Source: Patiria pectinifera (lineage: Eukaryota > Echinodermata > Asteroidea > Valvatida > Asterinidae). Taken from it: 64,000 nucleotides of DNA. Positions 50,739-63,673 of this stretch are shown here, piece by piece. A model generated the notes under the pieces. That model did not search any database, had not been told where the DNA came from, and saw only the letters and a list, made by a program, of their open reading frames with translations. The DNA is taken from positions 17,746,197 through 17,810,196 of the forward strand of contig CM057149.1 in assembly GCA_029964075.1 (NCBI GenBank). The letters run 5' to 3'. The position numbers and the translations under genes are program-made. Within the stretch, counting starts at the first letter, position 1, and the number at the start of each line of letters is the position of its first letter.

Positions 50739-53700
50739 AGAACTAGTGATACTGATCCAGATTGGTACTGTATGAATATAAAAGCTTAGCAACACGATTT
50801 AGAAGAAAAAAATCGGGCACAAACACTTGATTTCCTTAGCAATTACTTTGTATATAATGACCGAAATGTCTGACATTCAAAGCACTAAGAATGCATGTTG
50901 TAATTTATTCATTAATTTTGATGTTATGATCACTTGATGCTAACTTTCAACCAACTAAAAAGCATTCCAGCCTGTACTGCAATTGTATCGCGTGAAATTC
51001 ATGGGTGGTTTTATCAAATAAATTGATGTTCACTGAATAAGCAAAGCACGTCAAAGATGCTCGGGTGGCTGTTTTGCTTGTCTTATTACCGACATACATA
51101 ACGCCGCAGGTGTGGTGATTTTGTCATACGCTCGCAACCTGTATCTGCGTCTTTCATTAAGTTTGGTATTAAGAGCCAGAATCAAGTTTCAGCAATAGCC
51201 GTCGGGCCGGGGACTCGGCTAGATCCCTACGGATTGTCGGAGGTACCGGGTTTCTTGTATTTGCCAAATACAGATTCTCAATTATCTCTAGAATGCATCC
51301 TACGTCGACCAGGATTTACTGCTAACACTCTTATTACAAGAACGTATTTGTGTCAGTGGGGTTATTGGTTTTTAGACCGACTCATATATATTACTGATAT
51401 TAATTTGATTCTTGAATTTAAACACATGATTACATAAGTCATCTTGAGCCGTACGAAAAGGACACCCATTTCATTAAAGTGTGTTTTTTACACACACAAA
51501 AGTAAGCAAAAGAATATAGGTTTTCCGGTGTATTTTAACATTAACATCATCCAAATTCTAGGGAAAGATACTTTAATTTTGTTCAAGAACGTCGTTGTGC
51601 TCCATTGTTAATACCGATTTCGAATGATTATTGTAGATTTCATATTTGATGCAAAGTAATTCGCGAATGTCACATTCTGATGGGTCGTGGCTTATCCAAA
51701 AAAATATATCTTTCGGTTAAATCCTTCGGTCGTTCAATTTTGGCAAGCTGGATCGTTACGGTCTTAGTCCAATCTCTTTGACTTTTTTAATGACTGTCTT
51801 TGAGTGGATTTTGTAAATAATTTTGACTTTTCTTTCTTTATTCAGTTTTTTTTGGGGGGGAAAAGGTAATCTAGAATATTCGGCGCCTCTAACTCTGTAA
51901 GCAGAGGATCACTGAATCGAGCGGAACAAGAATGACTAATTTGCTCTGATTTTCTAGTTCATTTAAATAAAGGGCAAAGGAGTCATGATGTTTTTCGCTA
52001 ATGGAGTTCCTTTCACAGAAATGAATAGCGTAATCACGCATCATGGACATTAAAAGAGCTTCGAACCACCATAAAGTATGTGTACGACCTGAATACGAAC
52101 GATCGAAGCGCGAAAATGATTGAAAAACAACGAATTTGCTTTTTCAATTCAACGCCAATGTCCAGATGTGACGAATTTTTCGAAACTGGGACGAATCACA
52201 ATTCTACGGTAACGAATTTCGTTGGACTTAATATAAAATGTATTGGTTTTGATTCGAAATTGGAATGGATATTGGAGACCAACGAGCTTCTGGAACGAAA
52301 TTAAAGTATCTTTAAAACCTAATTTTTTGAAGAATAAAATCGGACAGATTCAAATAAACAGGCTGCGGCTAGTACTTGCAAACGCTTAATCTATAATTTA
52401 TGCCTGGTATTAAACCAAACGGAAACGCAGCGCATCATATTTCACGCGAATAATATACCTTTCAGTAAAGTCTTGCATCGGAACTAATCTCCCAAGACAA
52501 ATTAAAAATTGCCAATTGGTCTGTGTGACTCAAACTGATCAAATATGTGTGCAAGTCGCCAGAGAGCATATGTTTTGCAGAGGAAAATTAAGGTCTTCCT
52601 TATCTGCTTCTGGCTTAATGGAAGATGAGTCGTCTGGAAGGGGATAACCCTAATCGTGTTAATGTCATGGCAACAAAAACAGCAAGCCTTAAAGGATAAC
52701 ATTGTAATATTTTAAGTACAAAATGGAGACTGAGGGATGCCAAACTTTATTAATGTCGACTGATGGTCTAGTCGCCGATAATGTGCTGCTTGAATGGCAG
52801 TACTGATTGCGCGAGGGCTCTCAACATTGAGGGATAGAATTTCTACCAATATTAGACTTTCCATCTGCACAAGACATCTCTGTACGTATCTTGCTCTACT
52901 TCTGAATTTTCATAATAAGCAACTTTTCCATTCCAACTGCTTATAATGTTATGAGTATGAAAGACGATTGACGCTTTTCAGCTCGGGATAAAAAAAAAAG
53001 CGCAAGTCTGCGGGGGTGGGATCAAAGTTGACCAAATTATACAATCGGTAAACATCCACATAATCAATAAAAAAGGTTAAACTTAAGTTTACAATAGTGA
53101 TGAAGCATAAAATACTTTAAAACATAATACAACCACAGATTTTGAAATCTTGTAACGATTGAGAAAATCTTGATGTGCGCTCCTCAGGTTTGAAAAATGA
53201 TCTTACCTATTTGTTATGTCATTATTAAGAGAGAAAAAGAAGTGGTTTTTTTTGCGTGTGTAATAACATTCATTTCCTGATCGTCTGTCAGGGATTATCC
53301 TTTTTGAAATGCGGTAGATTCAAAAGGATGGCGCTATTTGGCTTGTTTGTTACATAGGCCATTTTGTGAATAACGACACCTGTAATTACGCAATTTCCTG
53401 AGGATAAACCGCAATATCACGTTTAAAAAAAGCCATTCAACAATTTCAAAAATTAAAGATTGTATAGAAAGAAAATGTTATTTAGACCTACTTCAGTACT
53501 TTAGATGTAACTTATTTCAGTAAACTTAAGAGATTCACATTTGTTTCCACCCTCAAATTTCAAAATGGCGTCATTACAGCGCCCTCATAGGTCAAATATA
53601 ATGGTATGTTTGCCATAGACTGGTTCCCGCTCCCATAATATGGGGACCGGTAGCTATACGGTTCCTATTTTAAAGCCATTGATTGGATCGCCTGTGCGCG

Positions 53701-54167
53701 TGCGCAGTATGATTTCTTTATTTTTTGGAAAATGATGTTTACAGCATTACGAATGGATGACAGTTGAACACGTGGCTTTCAAAAAACTGACTCTTAACAT
53801 AAGCGGTAGGCAAACTCGCCACAGTGTCTGCACGAAGACGACAAGCATTTCAACTGCATAGGTTTCAAATACTGAAAAGGGTACTTTTCAGGGACCGGGA
53901 ATCAGATCTATTTTCATTATGGGATATCTTCCTTGTCCTACATGTAATTTGCATACATTATTAGGAAATTCTCCTAATGTATTCCTTAACTATTGCCCAC
54001 TTATTTACCTGTCCCGACATTCGAAGTGCGAAGGACAATGCGGAGAGACCGGGAACCAGGATTTGCCATTCCGAATGGGAGGGCGTTTTTTGGTTTGGAT
54101 AAAATTTGAGTAAATACAGAAAAAAAAACCCTATTCATTTCCATCATATCATAAAAACGCCCATCAC

Positions 54168-56879
54168 TCCTTGGGTTTGGAATTTTTGGTGACTGCGAAG
54201 TCCGTGGAGGGCTGGCCGAGCCCCGCCGCGGACAGTGCCCTGACGTCGACCCGGTATCGTGTGCCTTGAGTCAATCGCTCGATCGTGAAACCTTTCTCCG
54301 ACGCGCTGTTAATGAAAATTGTCCTGGTGACTGACAGTGGATCATCGTTTTCATTCACTGTAATAAAAGAGAGGTGAATTAACCGTTAACAAGTGTTACT
54401 GGTACGTCGGTTAAATATTATCTCATTTCACTTCCGCATACCAATCTATTAAATAGTTTGGAATATCTCGATGGTAAGCAACGAATAGCATATTTTGGTG
54501 TGCAAATATGTGCCAAGTCCGCGGGTTACAATATTTCGTTGATGTGCCAACGAAGTGCGTGAGTCATACATCGCCAGAGCGCCACTTCTGAGTTACATGA
54601 CTTTTTTTTACAAATCGTGCCGGATGAAAATTGATATATGCTGTCAGCATGTCAGCCAAAGTAAAGCCTTATTAATCTTTCTTAAGATATCAAACTGAAA
54701 AGTAGAGTATGGTCTTTCATCAACTGCAAATCTGTTTCTGAACCATGTTCTTTCATGTCTCTCTCGAAGGTGGACTCAAGGGACGGTTGGATGGCTAACC
54801 AGCCCCCCCCCCCCGACCAAAGTAATTTTGTACATAATCATTATGTTCCCTGTATCATGTCAATACTCAATCTTGAATATCTTGATTAATTGATTCTTGT
54901 CCTGATCCTTTTATCAGTAGACTGCTATACGTGCCTCATTTATCCCACTTTAAAAACCTTGGACTTCAACCCCAACTACCTTGCGCCCCCGCCCCTTTGC
55001 TCCTCCCCCTTCTTCCCTCAAGCAATCAGCTAGACGGTGACATGATCCCATAGACAAGGTTCAAGATCCATGGCCTTTAGGTTTAAGGCGCCATTGCCAA
55101 TCAATTTCACCCAGTTCGAGTCTACAACAACCCGACTGATCTGATTGTTCCTGAGATACATCGAGAGGTCCGTTTCTAGACATCGGCTCATCGTTCATAC
55201 GTCAGTCAAAAAAGAAGAAGAAAGCAGCGGTTTGAAATGCATTCGCATATTAATTGCTTATTGTTACGTACATACGGGTCCGGAAATAAGACTGGAGGTT
55301 GGCACAGCGCCAACATTCTGGTACAATATTAGCTGGTGCCGGGGGATATTGAGGTTGACTAAGCGAACAATTGACAAGGGAGGGTGGGGGTTAGCAGTCT
55401 TATTCCGCGTTGACGAATTCTGATTAAATTTTCATTTGGTGCTTAATTAATACAGATCGGATATTTAATTCGTAACGGACAAAGCTGTTTGTCCTTTTGG
55501 TTTAATAATTTAGGTGCTTGACTTTGCATCAGAAGTATGATTTGCAAAGGGGGTCGTTTTTAGCAGCCCTATACAGATTATAAAAAGAAATTCCAAACAT
55601 AGCCGCATTGATAGCGAACAGCTGTCCTAGAAGGTTCATAATCTCTAAAGACACATGACCGTTTTGACCTGTTTGCCAATTTGTTGTTATTCTTTGATGA
55701 AAGGCCACGGCGATTGAAATCTCGACCCAGATCAGAAGATGCATCGGCCTCGTCAGTCATCATGTAGTCAGCCACTCGCAAGCATCTGTAAACACTGAGT
55801 CTGTGAGCGAGCCTCACCGCTGTGTAACTGTGCGCATACGCTTTTGTTCGCCACACAATAATCAATTCTATCAATCAACCAGTTTCCGATTCCAAGACGT
55901 TTCCCCATTAATGCTTAATTTAGCTCGGAAGCAGTGAACGTTTCCAAAATGCAAATGAAATGCCAGGCACGAATCTTTTCATTGATGAGATGTGCAGCCA
56001 ACCTCCTCATTTTTGATATTTATTTGTGTGCTGGTCCCTGAGGGCCGCGTCAACCTAATGCCTCTTTGCACGTACCTCACTGACCAACCGACTGACCGAC
56101 CGACCGACCGACAGAAGATGCGTCGGCGTCGTCAGTCATCATGCAGTCACTCACAAGCATCTGTAAACACACACATACTGGAATTTGCATCCTTGTGGAG
56201 ACATTCCTTTGTTCTCGTATAGGGCCTACTATAAAGTTTTCGAGTTTGAAAGTGTTGTTTAAGAATGCTCTTGGACTTAATATCCCTTTTCTAAACCTCT
56301 TCCATTTGCGACGAATCAACATAGCTTGGAAATTCCTAGTTTTTGAGTAAAATCCATATATCTATTTCGTGAAAATCTTGTGGAGACGTATTCATCTACA
56401 GAAATTGCCCTGTGGAGACGTATACAATAATCAGTTCTATCAATCAACCGGTTTCCGATTCCAAGACGTTTCCCCATTAATGCTTATTTAGCTCGGAAGC
56501 AGTGAACGTTTCCAGAATGCGGATGAAATGCCAGGCACGAATCTTTCCATTGATGGGATGTGTAGCCAACCTCCTCATTTCGATATTTATTTTTGTGCTG
56601 GTCCCTTAGGGCCAGTTTAATGCCGCTTTCCACGTATCTCACTGACTGACTGACTGACTGACTCCCGCAATTTCACTTGTGCCTTTATTTTTTTTGCAGG
56701 TTAAAAGAGCCGTGGGAAGTGTGGCCTAGTGGTTAGGGTTTGTGACTCATGATCAGAGGGCCATGGGTTCGAATCCAGACGCTTGGCATACGTTGTGTCC
56801 TTGGGCAAGCCACTTCACCCTCATTTGCTTCTCCCCACCCAGGAGTATATATGGGTACCGGCATTAGCTGAGGAGTAAT

Positions 56880-56916
<37 letters not shown>

Positions 56917-59900
56917 TTTATAAAGCGCCTTTTCCTAGGGTTACAAAGCGCTCAGAAAATGACCCAAAATACAACAATGACAAGGATAAAATAATGGAAA
57001 ACCAAATGGAACTGAAACCACTGCCAGGCCCAGGCCACGGCGCTCAGACAAGAGAGCCCAGCGATAGAATCGCAGGGAAACAATCAAAGGGAGACCGAGG
57101 AGTGCAGGGGCTCTCTGAGACGAGCACACGCGGGCCAGGCCTGACAAGGTAGTTACAGATTAAACAAGTGTGTCTTTAATGACCCTTTAAACTTTTCCAA
57201 GGAGCTAGAATTTTTGATGGAGTGTGGAATGGAATTCCACATCCTAGGGCCAGCGATTGAAAGTGCTCTGTCGCCTGCTTTTCTGGTGGTTCGGGGAATG
57301 TACAAGTTACCCTGGGAACGTAAGTTGCTTTTCGTTGTCCTGGTGTCTAATGAATTGGAAATGTACATGGGGAAAATACTGGAAATGCATTTATACATGT
57401 TCAAAGCCGTTTTATACATTATACGTTTCTCTATTGCAAGCCAGTGCAGCTGTTTGAACAGTGGAGAAGTGGGAACATGTTTTGGGTAGGAGAAGATTAC
57501 ACGAGATGCTCTATTTTGGATTTTTTGTAACTTGACTAAGTCAGATTGTTTGAGACCATTTAACAGTGAATTACAGTAGTCCAATCTTGACAGTACAAGT
57601 GCCCGGACGGCAGCGTGACATGCTTCAGCGTCAATGTACTTTCGTATTCTCCTAATGTTTCGGAGGTGATAGTTGGCTGATTTGCAGATAGACGTGACGT
57701 GATCACTCATCGACATGGTGTTGTCGAAAACAACACCGAGATTCCGGATAGAAGTTGATGGGTGGAGTGTGATGTTGTTTATGGCGAGAGTCAGGTGGGC
57801 TAGACGTTTGTAGTTGTAGTTAGACGAGGCAATGAAGAATTCGGTTTTCTTCTCATTTAGTTGAAGCTTATTGCGTAACATCCAGCGTTGAACATCGAAG
57901 ATGCACTTAGAGAGCTTGAACAGCCCCAGTTCTGCATCGTTAGGGGTTCGTGGGTCAAATTCAACGTAGATTTGGATGTCGTCAGCATACAGGTGAAATT
58001 TGACGTCGTGCTGACGAAGAACGGCGCCGATGGGGGCCAGGTACATTGTAAAGGCTTGTGGGCCTATGACAGATCCTTGAGGTACTCCGAAACGAAGAGC
58101 GGCATCCCATCCAGGGGGAGTAGAAATTTTCTCATTTGTTTCATGCTACTAAAACCGGAGATAAACGCCAGCCTGATGGGCCACATTGGCTCGTGACAGA
58201 CTTAATAAAAGAGCCGTACAGTGATATTGTATAGGATTTAGGCTACCCCATTGTGCATTGTGCACATCAGATGTATGAAAAAACTTCCAGTGAATATATC
58301 CATTCTGAACCATTTGATTAGAATAATTGTGTGCACTCTGGGACTAGTTTTACTTGCCGTTCCTTCGGTTTTGTTTAATAACACAAAATTCAAGTGCTTA
58401 GGTCGTGTCCAACCATGTTGTTCAGAGCTACGGCTACTACGTCTATTAGCAACACGTACTCACGTTATTGTAATTACCAGAGACGTTGGGAAAAAGCTCA
58501 GGACGAAAAAGGCGTGGGCGCAGCCTTAGAACGTTGCAAAGATTTGAGGACATTCATTCACATCATATCGACTGCTATTTCATGTTCAGCCATTTGAAAG
58601 ATTCAGTTCAATACATAGCTACATGTTAATTTAACACGGTACTTTCTGAAGCGACACATCACGCAGTCATGGGCGTCGCCAGTATTTTTTCTAGAGGGGG
58701 GGGGGCAAATTTTCCCGATGGATTATTTGTTTTCGAGGGTCAGCACGGACATTTTCCCCCCTCCCCACCCATTAAATTAACAATATGATTTCGCGCCTCT
58801 TCTTCTTTTGTTTCCTTTTTTCTTTTGTTTCTTTTTTTTGTTTGCTTGAGCCCCCCCCCCCCCCTCGCGACGCATATGCACGCAGTACGCAATATCCAAA
58901 GAAGTTGTTCACCAGAGGGCCTTAACATTGAGTAGCTAGAGGGTTATTTTGTTTAAAGATATTTTGGAGCTTTTTTTTTACTCTTGTGGGCCGAAAAGTT
59001 TAGATGTTTTTGACCGAAAAGGTATTGATGAATGGGTGCTTGGTAACACTACATTTAAGACCGGTTGACTCGAGATGCTGATAATTACCTGAGCGAAAGA
59101 TAACAATCAGCACCAAGACTCCAACTGGTCTTAAAACATAGCGTTTAATACCTCGCAATCACACATTTATTTCCTTTTAACCGTCCAAACTAGACATTAA
59201 ATATTCATTAAACCACCTGCTGGTCTTCTTGCAATGTATCAATAATTTATGCTGCTTACACCCAAGTCCGGAAAAGCAATTTCGTGGTAATGAATGAACC
59301 TTAGCAATGCACTACTGTTATTAGGTTGGATATGACACACGTATAAGTGCTATCACATCCTCGACCTCTTTACAATGGCTATAGTACACCAATACACACG
59401 CGGTACAATTTCAGAATCATGCAGCTCTTTTTCTATTTCGATTTGTATGGTCTTGTATATTAGTCTGAGGAGCAGACATTCAGGCGGGCAGAGCCACGGT
59501 TGATCGTCTGATATATCGTAGCATGTAAATTATTGTATGCGACCCCGCGCGCCAGCCAATCGGAGAGGTCTTTAGAGGCTGTGACATCATTTCGATCAGA
59601 AATGTGGACTAAGCTGTTGATTGGTCAATTTTGACGTCATATTTTTGTAATACAACTACAGGTTACCGAAGACCCGATAGAAGGCACCCGCTGAATGGTC
59701 AGAATCTCGAGGTCAATACGCGGTCTTATTTTGCACAATTAATCGCCGAATCTGCTCGCATATCATAGACCCTTGCTGTGGACTACTTGTATATGAGCAA
59801 GCTAATGGGATTATACTTTTATTACTTTAAAGTTGGACAAAGAAATTGACTAGAGCGGGGTTTGAATCCTGCCGTTCCAGCGCTCTACCAATTGAGCTAT

Positions 59901-62900
59901 CCAGCCCTATGTTGGTGGATCCCCGTTTGGTTCGAAGGGGCGCTATAATCAGAAGCCAACAAAATGTTATTTTTATTATACATTTGAAGACACCAATAAA
60001 TAACGATAACCGAGAAAAAAACACGCCACAGTGATAAATGCCTTTCAAGTAAGATGAAATAAAATGAAATTAAAAATCGAAGAATATAAATTGCTCTTCT
60101 TATCGTCACAGCTGTCTGCGAATTGAGAATGGGGTCCTTTTGACTGATTTTCCAATATTGGGTGATCTATTACAGCAGGTATGGGATTCAGGTCAATTTA
60201 ATATTTCAAACGCCCTATATAATAATTTCATTGATTGTTATATTAAGCACGACTTTTCAAGTGTGTGCTCCAGATTTCTGGCTCGACGTGACCTGGTTTA
60301 TATTCAACGTGCGCATCCTTTAATGATTCATGACTTTCCTACCTTCAACGTAGGAGATCTTGAAGCCGGTCACGTGACCCGATTTATCTTTTGGCGGGAT
60401 CCACTTGACGACCAACGATCGGGTACGCGGACGAACTGACAGCGACCGCACAGCACGTGGAACTGCCACCAAAATAAAAAAATATAACTTATTAATAGCG
60501 GGGAGTTTTTATCCGGTGAATTAAGGATGCACTGTTCCTCCCATGCGTGCCAAGATTCCGTTTTAAAAGTGGAATTATTTGTGCTTTGGTTTCAATCAAA
60601 CCGCACTGCCAATAGATTGCTGATGCAGGTGCAAGTAATACAGACGCTCAAAAACTCTTTATGTGGCACTCCAGGTTAAAAAAAACATAATAACAAGCAA
60701 AAGAAGGAGCAAGGAATGTAAACGTGTGTTTCTGTGTGCCGAAGAGGCTGTATCGCCCCAGTACAGAATTTAAAATAAGTTGAGAAGGTGCAATGTTGAG
60801 AGCGGAAACAAGAGTATTCTAAAAACAATTGTGCTCTATAGAGCTCATCCTGACGGGTAAGACGTCGGGGGGAACATCAGGTCCGGGAACCAGATTAGTC
60901 GACAATAGGTCATTTCTTTTATAGCAAAATATAGGAACGCTGTAACACTTACACGTTTTTGGAGTAGAAACAAAAATATCACGTTCTGCAAGCAATTTAA
61001 TGACTTAAAATTGGCAAAATGTAATTTTCGAATAGTTCCGACATGCAAATAACGTCAATAACCTTGGATTCAAGTATTCTGTTTTACCCCCAACATGGTG
61101 TCATTATACAGCGCCCTCATTCGCTCAAAAAATGCCATGTTATCAATGAGTTTCGTGTCCGAATTAATTGGCTTTGGCTGGAAGTTGCACACGCGCCTAT
61201 GAAAGCGGCTTCAGCAACTTAATTCCCACAGACCCATGTGTTATATCAAGCCATAGTCAAGTACGAACGCGGACTACAGTACACTCAGCGAATCATAATC
61301 ATATTTTTTTCTTAGGAACATAATTGTGTGCGACTTTCTCCTCTTAAATGTATGAAAACTATTTGTTTTGGGGTTAACTTTATTGAAGAGTTAATTTTAT
61401 TGAGGAATGAAGAGTCTTTAAACATTTTAAACAATTTCCTTGCTTTTCGGGCACGGAGTGCGCTGTTGCTGTGATGTCATTTCAGGAGGATACTGTTTAT
61501 GTTTATGTATATTTTCTGTTCAAGTTTTGAACCCAAAATGTGTTCATTGAAAACATTTGTGAGAAAAAGTTTGATCATTGGCTACTGCCATGTATTGACG
61601 AAACAACGAATCACTAAAGAAAAGAAAATTGACGACATTGAAATATCGTGAATTCTGGCAACGTTTGCTGATGAAACTACCTGTAACATTGAGGTTTCTG
61701 CCTGAAATTACATCACACTGTTGCTCATGTATATGGAGATTCGCTTTAGCAAAAAAAAATGCACGAAAATACCCCTTGAAAATGGCAAACCGAAAATTGC
61801 AAATAGGGAGAAATGGGACACAAAGTTGCATTTTCAAAGATTGCATTTAATAACAAAGTTAAATTGCATGGGCCCTTTAATTTCACCTTTGGCGTTGGTT
61901 GTGACAGTCTCCCTCAAGTCGTTCTTGTCACTGCATCGCGGTGTCGTGCCGACGTTCTTGAGTCTTGTCGAGAAGTCAAGGAGGGCCGAATTGAACCGAA
62001 CATCATTGAGACAGCCTTCGAAGTGGGCCGAGGTCACGTGGTTGGCAGTCACAAATGGCGGGAGACCTCCGAGAAAGAGTGGCCCGTTGAGGTTCAGGAA
62101 CCTGTCATGCAAAATATACGTAAGAAGTCGAAAACTTTTCTTTTGACCAATAGAGGGCGCTAATAAGATTTTCATCACAAAAAGGTTTTACCATCTTTCG
62201 AGGCGTAGTTTAAAGTGATTCCTCATTAAATTAGCATCACCGTGTCAATGTAATCGCCACAGTTACAAATCTCCACTTTCCTGTCATTGGCATATTATGA
62301 TGCATTGTTTACTAATTAATATGTGGCTACAGAAAAAAAGGGGGGTCCCAGGAGCCTAAAGTCTTTTTTCAGAGAGCTGTTGAGAACGGAAAGTCATTAA
62401 GCACAGTAAATATTTGTTTAGCGAAAAAAAAACAGTTTGGTGCAAAATCTTCCGCAAGGGAGATTCCAAATTCCAAACCATACTTAGCTCGTGGAGTTTT
62501 TCTCTGTACACCGATGCCTAAGCATGAAGGGCTGGCGGATGTCACATTCCAGGCGGCAGCAGTTGACGTGCAGTTGTCTATACCCATCAGGACACTCTGA
62601 AAAGAAATCAGGCTCTTGGAAGTGACACTGGACCTGGTATCATCCCTATAGAACCTGTTTCTGTCCACGTTCTGTTGCCTGTTCTATAGATACTATTATC
62701 GTATGTGCTCAGAATATCGCTCACTTGTTGTCCCTTTTGTTCGCAATTTCACTCGCAGCACATGTTTTGCAATCTTTTCTCATCTCTTCACTGTATGTGT
62801 TCAAGTCAAGGACGGATCCGAGAACACAAATTTTTTGGGGGGGGGGGCCAAAAAAAATTTGTCCCCAAAAAGAGTGTCCGGGTTCGGGGCCCGCTTAAGG

Positions 62901-63673
62901 GCCCAGAGATTTGTTTGGATTCTAGATGCTCTGTGTTGCGATCTGAGGCAATTTCTTACCACTGTAATAAATGTTTTTTGAGGAAAAGATGGTGGTGTAC
63001 CCATTGCCTGCCTTTATTGCGAAGTCACTAAAAAAAGAAAGAATTGGCGTTTCATTTGGCAAACTTCGTGTCACTTTCGGCAAATAGCCACCTTGAAAAG
63101 CTTCTCAAATCAACCAGCTTTCTTGGAGAACAGGCTTACCTGGTCAAGCTGGACCCGAAAGTCTCAGTTTAGGAAAGTCTCAATTTAGTCACTCAGTCAG
63201 TCGGTCATTTTGTTAACATCTAATTCCCGAAGACCGAAACTAAAAAACAGACGTTATAGAGTGAAAATCTTTGAGGAATTTTGAGTGAAAACTCGATCTC
63301 TTCGATTGAAAGTGAATTTCTCTTTAAATCGTCCTGTCCATAGTTTCAGTGGGATGGAGTCGATGTTTAAGCCGAATCGAGGGAATTTTACTCGAATAGA
63401 GTGAATTTTTACTCTTTAGAAGTAAAAGTAGTGAGAAGTGAGTAGTGACTCACCCCTCCAGAGTGATTGATGTGGACATCGTGCCAGACCCCATCGCTGA
63501 CATTCCGGGCAATGGAGGCGCTGCTACCGGCTGCACTGGCGTGCGCGTCCAGCCTGCCGGAGCGACTGAAGTGCAGACGGCCGCCAACGATCTGAAGAGC
63601 TACTGACTCGCCTCGCATCCCACCAAGCTGGCCATTGTAGAGCAGGAGACCGTGCGATTTGAGCGTCTTGAAT
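54168..63673 (-). CDS. Laminin G plus fibronectin III protein, usherin-like, partial
   Basis: Five exons read on the minus strand, all GT-AG and phase-compatible: 63454-63673, 62484-62596, 61887-62101, 60343-60462, 54168-54357. The first three build one laminin G domain: GLLLYNGQLGG, DGVWHDVHINH, VLMGIDNC, GPLFLGGLP, HFEGCLNDVRFN. The last two build one FN3 domain: PRAVRSLSVRP, VVKWIPP, GHVTGFKISY, then LTQGTRYRVDVRA and GQPS. LamG directly followed by FN3 is the arrangement in usherin (USH2A), a large extracellular protein of sensory cells, so an usherin-like gene is my best guess; other LamG/FN3 receptors remain possible. The 5' part lies beyond the window's right end and the 3' exons were not found. 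Intron 60342-54358 is about 6 kb and rich in repeats. Confidence 0.75.
55734..56612. repeat. Direct duplication of about 300-500 bp
   Basis: Unit 1 (55734-56046) and unit 2 (56113-56612) share AGAAGATGC, CGTCAGTCATCAT, AAGCATCTGTAAACAC and a roughly 190-base block beginning CAATAATCA and ending GCTGGTCCCT at 85-90 percent identity by eye. Unit 2 has about 180 extra bases. The (CGAC)n tract at 56090-56112 and the (TGAC)n tract at 56641-56663 follow each unit. It is inside an intron of the LamG/FN3 gene. Confidence 0.8.
56707..56880 (+). mobile_element. tRNA-derived SINE
   Basis: The A-box GTGGCCTAGTGGTTAGG and B-box GGGTTCGAATCC are spaced as in a tRNA head, followed by GTCCTTGGGCAAGCCACTTCACC, a block typical of tRNA-derived SINEs in animals, and a short tail running into an (ATA)n microsatellite shared with the adjacent LINE end. 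No ORF. Confidence 0.8.
56881..58125 (-). mobile_element. 5'-truncated CR1/L2-like LINE with reverse transcriptase fragment
   Basis: On the minus strand an open frame runs from about 58125 to the stop at 57153, over 320 codons. It contains the RT motifs FGVPQGSVIGP and YADDIQIY (the YADD catalytic box), LNEKKTEF, the thumb-side LGVVFD and, near the C-terminus, LHWLAIEKRI and RMWNSIP, which are typical of Jockey/CR1-group elements. The frame is open to its 5' truncation, so the insert is fairly young. The 3' end is an (ATT)n tail at 56881-56914. The endonuclease and ORF1 are absent, so it cannot move by itself. It lies in the same sense as the host gene, in an intron. Confidence 0.88.
59056..59133. 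repeat. Inverted repeat
   Basis: TAAGACCGGTTG...GATGCTGA is mirrored by TCAGCACCAAGACTCCAACTGGTCTTA. The arms are imperfect. MITE-like or regulatory hairpin. Confidence 0.5.
59849..59907 (-). pseudogene. Truncated tRNA pseudogene
   Basis: The minus strand reads GGGCTGGATAGCTCAATTGG, TAGAGCGCTGG, then AACGGCAGGATTCAAACCCCGC. The acceptor 5' strand and D arm are intact, but the anticodon arm is shortened and the T-arm box is ATTCAAACC instead of GTTCGAATC. Too short (59 bases) for a working tRNA; a pseudogene or SINE head. Confidence 0.6.
61600..61886. repeat. Interspersed repeat beside a LamG exon
   Basis: Shares blocks with 13925-14010 in reverse orientation, such as GGGACACAAAGTTGCA. It abuts the splice donor of exon 61887-62101, so the intron begins almost inside the repeat. 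Confidence 0.5.

Larger units (their letters stand above)
49925..54167. other. Intergenic, GPCR 3' side
   Basis: No supported gene. It contains a TGTC microsatellite and associated repeat (50030-50520), a foldback at 50613-50738, and AT-rich sequence with scattered short ORFs. A minus-strand stretch at about 54010-54080 ends in a good donor-like site (ACAG|GTAAAT) but has no acceptor, so I do not call it. Remaining 3' exons of the minus-strand LamG/FN3 gene could lie here or beyond. Confidence 0.4.

Noticed and set aside
54010..54080. Possible extra minus-strand exon ending in ACAG|GTAAAT
   Set aside because: No AG acceptor exists upstream within the open frame, so it cannot be a normal internal exon.
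54168..54170. TGA just after the FN3 half-domain as the true stop codon
   Set aside because: It coincides with a usable donor (GA|GTGATG) and the FN3 domain sits mid-protein in related genes, so a spliced continuation is more likely, though not proven.
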